Positions 7,299 to 14,305 of a stretch of 28,973 nucleotides of DNA are shown here, piece by piece. Position numbers and translations under genes: made by a program. The notes beneath the pieces are model-generated. The model made no database searches. It was given only the letters and a program-made list of their open reading frames with translations, and was not told where the DNA came from. This stretch comes from an uncultured Eubacteriales bacterium (GTDB lineage Bacteria; Bacillota; Clostridia; Christensenellales; Aristaeellaceae): assembly GCA_900550955.1 (NCBI GenBank), contig URUF01000026.1, forward strand, positions 1-28,973, read 5' to 3'. Within the stretch, counting starts at the first letter, position 1. Every line of letters begins with the position of its first letter.

Positions 7299-8087
7299 TT
7301 AGAATCCGCGCACCAGCGCCGCAAACGTCGCGCCGCAAAGCAGGCGCAGCACAATCAGCACAATCAGGTGCAGGGGATACAGGGCATAGCCCAGCCATTT
7401 GGGCATTTTAAGCCCTGTATGCGTGCCTGCCAAAATCAGCGGCAGGCTTAGCCAAATCATGCCCTGCAAGCGGAACAGCGCCGCAAGCGCGGAACCAACG
7501 CCCGGCCAGTTTAGAAAGGTAAGCTGGCTTCCAAACAGGCTGGTCACCGCAGCGCTGCTGGCGCCCCAAAACAGCGCGTAAGCCATATAGGTAGCCGCAA
7601 GCCCGCTTTTGGAGCCGCGCGCCATGTACAGCAGCAGGATGAAGGTAAGGCCCCGCCAGCCGTAATCCACCTTCAAAAAGCCAAGCAGCACATAGCATAG
7701 CGCCGGAACCCAAACCTCGCTGCCCAAGAAATGCGCCCGAACGCCCTGTATGGCAATCAAGGCAAGCAGCAGCATAAACAGGATATTCAAATCCGTCCAC
7801 GTATGGTTGAGCGCCATCATATACAGCGGCTGCGAAACCACCGCCATGCCCAGCAGGCGCAGCGCATATTGCATGGGATTATGGGTTTTCACGCTGCCAA
7901 CCACCAGGCACCAGGCATACAGCGGAAAGGCCATACGGCCAATCACGCGCATTTCCGGCGTTCCTGGGAAAAGAACCACGCCCATATGGTCTATGAGCAT
8001 ACATACCAGCGCCAGCGTTTTTAAAAACGAAGTGTCGGTATTCCCGGCAAGTTTTTCGCCGCGTGCGCCTGCGGCTGTTTGCGGCAT
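7299..8087 (-). CDS. TraX family polytopic membrane protein
   Basis: A 262-aa protein with about seven to eight hydrophobic segments. The N-terminal signature (LKTLALVCMLIDHMGVVLFP) and the following RVIGRMAFPLYAWCLVVG are typical of the TraX family, named after the F-plasmid pilin acetylase but widespread on Firmicutes chromosomes, where the substrate is unknown. An acyltransferase role on a surface molecule is an inference from the family. The ATG at 8087 is preferred to the ATG at 8108 because GGGAGGGG lies just upstream of it. No conjugation genes occur nearby. DegV follows 24 nt downstream. Confidence 0.85.
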   Translation of the reverse strand: MPQTAAGARGEKLAGNTDTSFLKTLALVCMLIDHMGVVLFPGTPEMRVIGRMAFPLYAWCLVVGSVKTHNPMQYALRLLGMAVVSQPLYMMALNHTWTDLNILFMLLLALIAIQGVRAHFLGSEVWVPALCYVLLGFLKVDYGWRGLTFILLLYMARGSKSGLAATYMAYALFWGASSAAVTSLFGSQLTFLNWPGVGSALAALFRLQGMIWLSLPLILAGTHTGLKMPKWLGYALYPLHLIVLIVLRLLCGATFAALVRGF

Positions 8088-8125
8088 GCGCGTTCCCCTC
8101 CCTTCCATGCTTGAATTCAGGGGCT

Positions 8126-8154
8126 ATTATATCACGTTTCTCAAGGCCTGTCAC
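8126..8154 (-). promoter_or_regulatory. Promoter of the traX-like/degV-family operon
   Basis: On the minus strand GTGACA (8149-8154) and TATAAT (8126-8131) have a 17-bp spacer, and TGA directly before TATAAT makes an extended -10. It ends about 40 bp before the chosen start codon. Confidence 0.7.
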
Positions 8155-8278
8155 GCAGTAAGCGTGGCGGCGGGGCGCATCCGTAGCGGCATATGCGGTT
8201 TTGCGTATTGGAATCAGGGCGCTTCCGGCCCCGCGCACAGCCCTTTTGATGAGGCGCAAAACTGCCATAGCCTCCTTA

Positions 8279-8307
8279 TTGACATACGCCTGTATATGAT
8301 ATAAAAT
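8279..8307 (+). promoter_or_regulatory. Promoter of the arsR-pot-nagA operon
   Basis: TTGACA (8279-8284) and TAAAAT (8302-8307) with a 17-bp spacer. An A/T-rich inverted repeat lies immediately downstream. Confidence 0.72.
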
Positions 8308-8316
8308 ACCTTCGAT

Positions 8317-8332
8317 ATAGAAATTCATCTAT
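8317..8332 (+). promoter_or_regulatory. Candidate operator (ArsR-type inverted repeat)
   Basis: ATAGA-aattca-TCTAT is a perfect 5-bp inverted repeat with a 6-nt spacer at the expected transcription start, between the -10 box and the ribosome site. An ArsR-family autorepressor bound here would block transcription. The repeat is seen; its use as operator is inferred. Confidence 0.45.
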
Positions 8333-8363
8333 GTTTTTACGAAGGAGGGCCGCGATTATTCCC

Positions 8364-8666
8364 ATGGAATGTTTCAAAGCGTCAATTCCCATTTTAAAGG
8401 TGCTGTGCGATGAAACGCGCCTTTCCATCCTTAGCATGCTTTCCCATGCGGATATGAACGGCTGCGAAATCAACCGGGCGTTTGCCTGCTCGCAGCCTAC
8501 CATCAGCTATCATATGAAGCTGCTTGTGGACGCGCGGCTTGTGCGCGCGCGCAAAGAGGGTTGCACGGTGATCTACTCTGTGGACGGCGAGATATGGCCC
8601 CGTGTGCGCGCGCTGCTGGATGTGCTGTGCGCCTCGGCCCGGCAGAAGGGAGAAGCCGATGAGTGA
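8364..8666 (+). CDS. ArsR family winged-helix transcriptional regulator
   Basis: A protein of about 100 aa with the ArsR-type winged helix: KVLCDETRLSILSML leading into the recognition helix CSQPTISYHMKLLVDARLV and the wing RARKEGCTVIYSVD. Aligned by eye to ArsR, only one Cys of the CxC metal site is kept (NGCEIN), with another Cys just before SQP, so classical arsenic sensing is uncertain. The start is unclear: the ATG at 8364 is 15 nt from GAAGGAGG (8341-8348), while in-frame ATT codons at 8355 and 8358 are better spaced, and the ATG at 8331 lies inside the putative operator. Its stop overlaps the potA-like start by 8 nt, so it is probably the operon's own regulator. Confidence 0.88.
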   Translation: MECFKASIPILKVLCDETRLSILSMLSHADMNGCEINRAFACSQPTISYHMKLLVDARLVRARKEGCTVIYSVDGEIWPRVRALLDVLCASARQKGEADE

Positions 8667-9753
8667 ACCGATTCTTCGTCTGGAGGGCCTGTGCAAGGAT
8701 TTTGGCGAAGGGCTTGTGCTCAATGATTTGAGCCTGGATATCTACCCCGGCGAATTTTTAACCCTGTTGGGCCCCAGCGGCTGCGGCAAAACCACCACGC
8801 TGCGTATTATCGCCGGGTTGGAGCGCCCCACCTGCGGCCGGGTGTTTTTGGAGGGTACGGACGTAACCGGCCTTCCGCCGGAAAAGCGGCATGTAAACAC
8901 AGTGTTTCAAAACTATGCCCTATTCCCCCATATGAACGTATTCCAAAACATCGCCTATGGGTTAAAGGTGCTCAAAATCAGCAAGCAGGAGCAGCGTGAG
9001 CGCGTCATGAACGCCCTGGCCCTGGTGCGCCTTTCCGGGTATGAGCGCCGCATGCCGTCGCAGCTGTCCGGCGGGCAGAGGCAGCGCGTGGCCATTGCCC
9101 GCGCGGTTGTTTTGCAGCCCAAGGTGCTTTTGCTGGATGAGCCTCTTGGCGCGCTGGACCTAAAGCTGCGCCAGGATATGCAAAAGGAGCTCAAGCAGCT
9201 TCAAGGCCAGCTGGGCATTACCTTTGTGTATATCACCCACGACCAGGAGGAGGCGCTCAACATGTCCTCCCGCATCGTGATTATGCGCGCAGGGCGCATT
9301 GAGCAGACCGGCACGCCAGAGGAAGTGTACGAGCATCCGCGCACCCTGTTCGCGGCGGATTTTATCGGGCAGAGCAACCTGCTCCATGGCGTTGTCACCG
9401 GCGTTTCCGCCGATGGCCTCACCCTGGAGGTGGAGGGCGTATCCCTGCCCGCCCTGCCTAGCGATACCTTTCATCCCGCCGTTGGGGAAAAGGCCGTGCT
9501 ATGCCTTCGCCCCCAGCGCGTACGCTATGGAAGCCGCGCCCAGCACGGCATGGCGTTGCGCGGCGTTATCCGCAGCAAGGAATACGCGGGCGGCATGCAG
9601 CATACCCAAATCGCCCTAAGCGACCGCCTGTCCCTCAATGCCGTAACCCAATCCGCTGAGCTGGATAGCTATGCGCTGGGCAGCGAGGTATGCGTTGGCT
9701 GGAGCATGCGCCACGCGCCCCTTGTGCCGGACGCGCCCGGGGAGGCGGTATAA
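8659..9753 (+). CDS. potA: Spermidine/putrescine-type ABC transporter ATPase (PotA-like)
   Basis: A 364-aa ATPase: Walker A GPSGCGKTT (residues 38-46), Q-loop in VFQNYALFPHMNV, signature LSGGQRQRVAIARAVV, Walker B LLLDEPLGALDLK, switch His in YITHDQEEALNMS, and a C-terminal TOBE-type domain (about 240-360) that sets the PotA/MalK-like length. AAGGGAG precedes the ATG, which lies inside the end of the arsR-like gene (8-nt overlap). Its stop overlaps the permease start by 1 nt (TAATG). With the following genes it forms a complete importer. Family membership is firm; polyamine as substrate is inferred from the family. Confidence 0.92.
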   Translation: MSEPILRLEGLCKDFGEGLVLNDLSLDIYPGEFLTLLGPSGCGKTTTLRIIAGLERPTCGRVFLEGTDVTGLPPEKRHVNTVFQNYALFPHMNVFQNIAYGLKVLKISKQEQRERVMNALALVRLSGYERRMPSQLSGGQRQRVAIARAVVLQPKVLLLDEPLGALDLKLRQDMQKELKQLQGQLGITFVYITHDQEEALNMSSRIVIMRAGRIEQTGTPEEVYEHPRTLFAADFIGQSNLLHGVVTGVSADGLTLEVEGVSLPALPSDTFHPAVGEKAVLCLRPQRVRYGSRAQHGMALRGVIRSKEYAGGMQHTQIALSDRLSLNAVTQSAELDSYALGSEVCVGWSMRHAPLVPDAPGEAV

Positions 9754-10613
9754 TGGACGCTCATCAAAAGCGCGATTTGCGCTTTGCCCGGCTTTTGAAG
9801 CTGCCCATGTATTTGTGGACGATCGTGTTTGTGTTCGTGGCGCTATTGTATGTGATTGGGCTAAGCTTTTTAAGTCGGGGCGAGGTGGTAGGCGTAACTG
9901 GGGAGGTTACGGTAAGCAACTACGCCCGGCTTATCAGCCCGGATTACCTCAAGGTTTTGCTTCAAAGCCTGAAGCTGGCGGCGCTCACCACCCTCATCTG
10001 CATTGCGGTGGGTTATCCCTTCGGGTATCTAATGGCGCGGCTGAACCCGGTAGCGCGCTCCGTTGTTATGCTGCTTATTATCGTGCCCTTTTGGACCAAC
10101 GCGCTCATACGCATCTACGGCTGGCGCATCCTGTTTTTGGCAAACGGGCCGCTGAACACGCTGCTGCTTTCTCTGGGGATTATCAAGGAGCCGCTCAAGC
10201 TGCTTTATACCGATGGGGCCGTGCTGCTGGGCATGGTATACGCGCTCATCCCCTTTATGATTTTGCCCACCTTTACCACGGTTGACAAGCTGGACTTTTC
10301 CGTGGTGGAAGCCGCGCGCGACCTGGGGGCCTCCCCCCTGCACGCCTTCTTCACGGTAACGGTTCCTCTTACGCTTTCAGGGCTGATGGCCGGCTGCGTG
10401 CTGGTGTTCATCCCCTCCATGGGGCTGTTCTTTTTGAACGACCTGCTGGGCGGCTCCAAGAGCGTGCTGGCTGGCGGGTTAATCCAGCAGTTGATCAATA
10501 GCCGCGACCTGCCCATGGCCGCGGCGCTGAGCGTGCTTTTGCTGGCCGTTACAGGCGCGGTGATCGCCGTGTATCGCAAGCTTGGCGGCTCGGGCGATAT
10601 GAGCATGTTTTAA
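9753..10613 (+). CDS. potB: Spermidine/putrescine-type ABC transporter permease (PotB-like)
   Basis: A 286-aa integral membrane protein with about six hydrophobic segments. The first covers residues 18-40, followed by the extracytoplasmic stretch SRGEVVGVTGEVTVSNYARL typical of PotB-type permeases. The EAA loop is clear (VEAARDLGASPLHAFFTVTVP). GGGGAGG sits upstream of the ATG, which overlaps the potA-like stop by one base. A 12-nt gap leads to the second permease. It pairs with PotC to form the channel. Confidence 0.9.
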   Translation: MDAHQKRDLRFARLLKLPMYLWTIVFVFVALLYVIGLSFLSRGEVVGVTGEVTVSNYARLISPDYLKVLLQSLKLAALTTLICIAVGYPFGYLMARLNPVARSVVMLLIIVPFWTNALIRIYGWRILFLANGPLNTLLLSLGIIKEPLKLLYTDGAVLLGMVYALIPFMILPTFTTVDKLDFSVVEAARDLGASPLHAFFTVTVPLTLSGLMAGCVLVFIPSMGLFFLNDLLGGSKSVLAGGLIQQLINSRDLPMAAALSVLLLAVTGAVIAVYRKLGGSGDMSMF

Positions 10614-10625
10614 GGAGGGAATCCC

Positions 10626-11459
10626 ATGAAGAAACGTTCCGTCGGTTCCCTGCTTTTCATTGCGCTGGTGCTGGTAATCATGTATCTGCCCATCGCCGTG
10701 GTGGTGGTATATTCGTTTAACGCAAATACCGCCCGCATCCCCATCGCCTTCACCGGCTGGACCACCGCCTGGTACGGCAAGCTCTTTACAGGGCGCAACG
10801 GCTTTGGCGACGCGCTGGTGCTAAGCCTGCGCGTGGCGCTGTGGTCGGTTGGCATTTCCTGCGTAATCGGCACGCTGGGGGCTGTGGGCATGGCGCAGCG
10901 TGCCGTTGGCCAAAAGCATGGCTGGTTTGATTCTATAATGGAGTCGCTGGTATCGCTGCCCATCATGATTCCGGAGATTATCCTGGGCTTGGCCTTTATG
11001 GTCATCTTCAACGCCATGGGGCTGCGCGCCAACGATGTGCGGCTGGTGCTGGCGCATACCACGTTTTGCATCCCCTACGTGTTTTTAAACGTGAAAAGCC
11101 GCCTGGTGGGCATGGATCCCGCTTTGTTTGACGCGGCGCGCGACCTGGGCGCAAGCCCCGCCCGGGTGGTGCGCGATATTACCCTGCCCCTGTGCCGCCC
11201 GGCAATCATCAGCGGCGCGTTTCTGGCCCTTGCCATGTCGCTGGATGATTTTGTAATCAGCTTCTTCGTATACGGCGCGGGCGAGGGCACGCTGCCCATC
11301 AAAATCTATTCCAGCGTGAAGGTGGGCGTATCGCCGCAGGTGAACGCCCTGTGCACACTTATGATGGGCGCGGTCTTTATCGCCGTTGCGTTAAGCCGGT
11401 ATGTGACCTCCATGCGCGCGGCGCGCAAAAAGCGCCTGCAAACGCAGGTAAGCGGCTAG
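10626..11459 (+). CDS. potC: Spermidine/putrescine-type ABC transporter permease (PotC-like)
   Basis: A 277-aa membrane protein with about six hydrophobic segments. Typical PotC motifs include YLPIAVVVVYSFNAN in the first segment, SLPIMIPEIILGLAFMVIF, the EAA loop (FDAARDLGASPARVVRDITLP) and the following SLDDFVISFFVYG. AAGGAGG lies 7 nt before the ATG. A 90-nt spacer without a clear terminator separates it from the binding-protein gene. Confidence 0.92.
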   Translation: MKKRSVGSLLFIALVLVIMYLPIAVVVVYSFNANTARIPIAFTGWTTAWYGKLFTGRNGFGDALVLSLRVALWSVGISCVIGTLGAVGMAQRAVGQKHGWFDSIMESLVSLPIMIPEIILGLAFMVIFNAMGLRANDVRLVLAHTTFCIPYVFLNVKSRLVGMDPALFDAARDLGASPARVVRDITLPLCRPAIISGAFLALAMSLDDFVISFFVYGAGEGTLPIKIYSSVKVGVSPQVNALCTLMMGAVFIAVALSRYVTSMRAARKKRLQTQVSG

Positions 11460-11549
11460 GCGCTACGCTACGTTGTCCTCCGCATCGCGGTTGACATAAA
11501 TGATTTCTCTACCAACAGGAATTTTGCTTTTGAAAGGAGAACCACTTTT

Positions 11550-12584
11550 ATGAAAAAACTGGCTGCCATTTTCCTTTGCCTGTTGCTTACGCTTCCTGCA
11601 CTGGCCCTGGCCCAGGAGGAGCAGACGCTCAACATTCTTAGCTGGGAAGGCTATATCGACGCGGATACGCTGGACGCCTTTGAGCAGGAAACCGGCGTAA
11701 AGGTGATCTGGTCCCCCATGGACTCCATCGACAACATGCTGCTGAAGATCACCGAGGGCGGCGGCTCGGATTACGACCTTATCCTCTCCAGCGATTACTC
11801 CCTGGATATTCTGCGCAAGCAGGGGCTTTTGCAAAAGCTGGATATGTCCAAGCTGAGCAATTACGCCAACCTCAACCCAACGTTCCTCAATCAGAAGTAC
11901 GACCCTGATAACGAGTATGTGATCCCCTACATGGCGGGCTGCCCCTTGATTATTTATGACCCAGCCCGCGTTCCCTTTGAAATCACCGGCTACGAGGATT
12001 TGTGGAACGAGGCGCTTACCGATAGCGTAGCCACGCTGGATACGCCGCGCGTGATGTGCGGCATGGCCCTGAAAACCCTGGGCAAAAGCATGAACGAAAC
12101 TGACCCCGACGCGCTGGCGCAGATGAAGGAAAAGCTGCTGCCCCTGTATAGGAACATTCGCACCTTTGGCGATAACGAGGCCTACACCGCCGTTACCACG
12201 GGCGAAGCCAGCGTTGGTTTTATGTTCACGCCGTTTGTGTACATGGTGCAGCTTGAGCACCCGGATTTCAAGGTCGTATATCCTAAGGAGGGCTTGGGTT
12301 ACGGTATCGACGGCTTTGTGATTCCCCAGGGCGCCAAAAACGTGGATAACGCGCACTTGATGCTTAACTATCTGATGCGCCCCGAGGTTGCCGCGCACAA
12401 CGCCGAAATGCAGTATTATATGTGCGTCAACCAGGCTGCCGAGCCCTACCTGAGCGAGGAATTCAAAACCGCCACAGTGATGAACGTACCCGGCGAGCTG
12501 CTCGTTGACGCCGAGTTCATCGAGGACGTGGGCGCTACGGAAACCACCTATCAGGAAATCTACACCGCCTTCAAAAACCAATGA
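11550..12584 (+). CDS. potD: Polyamine-type ABC transporter substrate-binding protein (PotD-like)
   Basis: A 344-aa binding protein of the PotD/PotF family. The signal peptide (MKKLAAIFLCLLLTLPALALA) lacks a lipobox Cys at the cleavage point, so it looks like a signal peptidase I substrate rather than a lipoprotein. The mature part begins LNILSWEGYIDADTLDAFEQ, followed by DYDLILSSDYSLDILRKQG and PYMAGCPLIIYD. Compared by eye with E. coli PotD, the acidic residue in GYGIDGFVIP is kept, but positions matching Trp229, Trp255 and Glu171 appear to be Phe, Gly and Val. The ligand may therefore not be spermidine. AAAGGAG lies upstream of the ATG. nagA starts 31 nt after the stop. Confidence 0.88.
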   Translation: MKKLAAIFLCLLLTLPALALAQEEQTLNILSWEGYIDADTLDAFEQETGVKVIWSPMDSIDNMLLKITEGGGSDYDLILSSDYSLDILRKQGLLQKLDMSKLSNYANLNPTFLNQKYDPDNEYVIPYMAGCPLIIYDPARVPFEITGYEDLWNEALTDSVATLDTPRVMCGMALKTLGKSMNETDPDALAQMKEKLLPLYRNIRTFGDNEAYTAVTTGEASVGFMFTPFVYMVQLEHPDFKVVYPKEGLGYGIDGFVIPQGAKNVDNAHLMLNYLMRPEVAAHNAEMQYYMCVNQAAEPYLSEEFKTATVMNVPGELLVDAEFIEDVGATETTYQEIYTAFKNQ

Positions 12585-12615
12585 ACCAAAAATGGCTAAG
12601 AAAGGGAGTATACGT

Positions 12616-13731
12616 ATGTTGATTCAAAATGCCCGGGCATTCATGGACGGGGCCTTCCAAAACGGTACGGATATCCTTGTGAAGGACGGCAGGATTGCCG
12701 CCATTGGCCAAGGGCTGGCTGCGGACGGGGAGGAGGTTGTCAACCTCAATGGCGACCTGCTTTTGCCCGGCTTTGTGGACGTGCACATCCACGCCTTCAT
12801 GGGCCAGGACACCATGAACGGCGAGCAGGCCGTGCGCCACATGAGCCGCGAGCTCAAAAAGTTTGGCGTGGCCGCCTTCCTGCCCACTACCATGAGCGCC
12901 AGCCCCGAGGATACGCTCGCCGCGCTCAAGGGCATCAAGGCCGTAATGGACGATCCCGAGCCGGACGGGGCCATTGTGCTGGGCGCGCATATGGAGGCGC
13001 CCTTCCTGCAAGAAAGCAAGGCGGGCGCGCAGCTCAAACAGTACTTTGCCCTGCCCAACGAGGAAAACTGGAAGGCCTATGCGGGCGAATACGAGGGGAT
13101 CGTTCGCCTGATCACCATGGCCCCTGAAAAGGAAGGCGCGCTGGATTTCATCAAGCGCCTTTCCGACGCCGGCATCACCGTTAGCATCGGCCATACCAGC
13201 GCGGATGCCGAAACCGTACACGCCGCCGCCGCGCACGGCGCAAGCCATGTTACCCATACCTTCAACGCCCAAACCCCACTGAATCACCGCGCGCCCGGCG
13301 TGCCGGGCGCCGCCATGGTGGATAAGCGCCTGGCCTGCGAGGTCATCAGCGACGGCATCCATCTTCACCCGGATATCGTGCGCATGATTATGCTGTGCAA
13401 GGGCAAGGACGGCATGGTGGCCATCACCGACGCCATGGAGGCAGCCGGCATGCCGGACGGCCAGTACCAGCTGGGCGGGCAGGATGTATTTGTAAAAGAG
13501 GGCGCGGCCCGTTTGGCGGATGGAACCCTGGCCGGAAGCACCCTCACCATGGTGCGCGCCTTCCAGAACCTAATCAAGTTTGGGGCTACCCCGGAGGAAG
13601 CCGCCGCCATGACCACCAAGACCCCCGCCCTCTCCATTGGCAACGAGGATGTGGGCGAGATCGACCTGGGCGCGCCCGCCATCTTCGCCCGCTTTACCCC
13701 GGATTATCAATTTGTTGGCGCAATCGGCTGA
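12616..13731 (+). CDS. nagA: N-acetylglucosamine-6-phosphate deacetylase
   Basis: A 371-aa cytoplasmic amidohydrolase converting GlcNAc-6-P to glucosamine-6-P and acetate. Metal and catalytic motifs appear in order: PGFVDVHIHAF (HxH at 57/59), the Glu in AHMEAPFL, the His in SIGHTSAD, the His in VTHTFNAQTPLNHR, SDGIHLHPDIV, and the catalytic Asp in AITDAMEAAG; the C-terminal LAGSTLTMVRA is also conserved. AAAGGGAG precedes the ATG at 12616; the in-frame ATG at 12592 has no ribosome site. It is the last gene of the arsR-pot operon and closes with a strong terminator. It supplies a step needed by the sialic-acid-type genes about 9 kb downstream. Confidence 0.95.
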   Translation: MLIQNARAFMDGAFQNGTDILVKDGRIAAIGQGLAADGEEVVNLNGDLLLPGFVDVHIHAFMGQDTMNGEQAVRHMSRELKKFGVAAFLPTTMSASPEDTLAALKGIKAVMDDPEPDGAIVLGAHMEAPFLQESKAGAQLKQYFALPNEENWKAYAGEYEGIVRLITMAPEKEGALDFIKRLSDAGITVSIGHTSADAETVHAAAAHGASHVTHTFNAQTPLNHRAPGVPGAAMVDKRLACEVISDGIHLHPDIVRMIMLCKGKDGMVAITDAMEAAGMPDGQYQLGGQDVFVKEGAARLADGTLAGSTLTMVRAFQNLIKFGATPEEAAAMTTKTPALSIGNEDVGEIDLGAPAIFARFTPDYQFVGAIG

Positions 13732-13744
13732 TTCCCGCTCTATA

Positions 13745-13782
13745 ACACGGGGCCGAACGGAAAAATCCGTTCGGCCCCGTGT
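13745..13782 (+). terminator. Intrinsic terminator of the arsR-pot-nagA operon
   Basis: ACACGGGGCCGAACGGA and TCCGTTCGGCCCCGTGT form a 17-bp perfect stem with a 4-nt A loop, followed by ATTTTCC. It starts 13 nt after the nagA stop and sits between convergent genes, so it may also act on the opposite strand. Confidence 0.88.
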
Positions 13783-13792
13783 ATTTTCCATT

Positions 13793-14287
13793 TCATCCGC
13801 CATAGGTGGTTTTCAGATTGAAGGATACGCCCCATACATAATACGTAACGATGATTTCCCGAACCGGATGCGTGTCCTTAGGCGCAAGCACCCGCACCGT
13901 GATATCGCCCTCTGTTTTGGCTTGCAGGGAATGCACCGCAAAATCGCCCATCTGCAAAATATCTGTGGACTGCGGCACTACCTGCACCTCGATCATGTCG
14001 ATGGGAACCAGGCAGTTGTTGCGTATCCGCAGCGTATAGGTCAGATACACATATTCAGACGCATCCTTCCACTCCAATGGCTTTTGATACAGCGTTCCCT
14101 GAAAGGTGCCTTCCGTCACGGCATTTTTCAACTGCTCAAAGGCGTCGGGATCATTGCCTGCGGAAATCCCCTGCGCGCTGATAGCCGCCGCCTGTACCTC
14201 TGCCGTTAAAAACAGGTAGCCCACCAGCAGCGCCATTACCAGCAGAAGCGAAACCGATGCGATCGCCGCAATTTTCAGTCCGCGCAT
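13793..14287 (-). CDS. Membrane-anchored protein of the stator-like operon, unknown function
   Basis: A 164-aa protein I do not recognise. Residues 6-28 (IAAIASVSLLLVMALLVGYLF) form one hydrophobic segment that is either an anchor or an uncleaved signal. The remaining 135 residues are predicted outside the cell; alternating hydrophobic strands (EYVYLTYTLRIRN, DMIEVQVVP, EGDITVRVLAP, REIIVTYYVWGVS) suggest an all-beta, possibly Ig-like fold. It starts 18 nt after the OmpA/MotB-like gene, so it is the third gene of that operon and a likely accessory part of the complex. It has no enzymatic motif and no resemblance to ZorC, ZorD or ZorE. Confidence 0.8.
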   Translation of the reverse strand: MRGLKIAAIASVSLLLVMALLVGYLFLTAEVQAAAISAQGISAGNDPDAFEQLKNAVTEGTFQGTLYQKPLEWKDASEYVYLTYTLRIRNNCLVPIDMIEVQVVPQSTDILQMGDFAVHSLQAKTEGDITVRVLAPKDTHPVREIIVTYYVWGVSFNLKTTYGG

Positions 14288-14305
14288 CCCTTCACACCGC
14301 CTCTC

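Noticed and set aside
6474..7451. 325-codon plus-strand open frame opposite the DegV-family gene
   Set aside because: The minus strand has DegV motifs and a good ribosome site; this frame also runs into the TraX-like gene.
7299..8087. Evidence for a conjugative element from the TraX-like gene
   Set aside because: TraX relatives are common on Firmicutes chromosomes and no relaxase, coupling protein or pilus gene is nearby.
7879..8328. 149-codon minus-strand frame running from the arsR promoter into the TraX-like gene
   Set aside because: An AAGGAGG precedes an internal ATG by only 2 nt, the product has no recognisable fold, and it overlaps both promoters.
11463..12581. 372-codon minus-strand open frame opposite potD
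   Set aside because: It is the antisense of a confidently identified binding protein and shows no recognisable domain.
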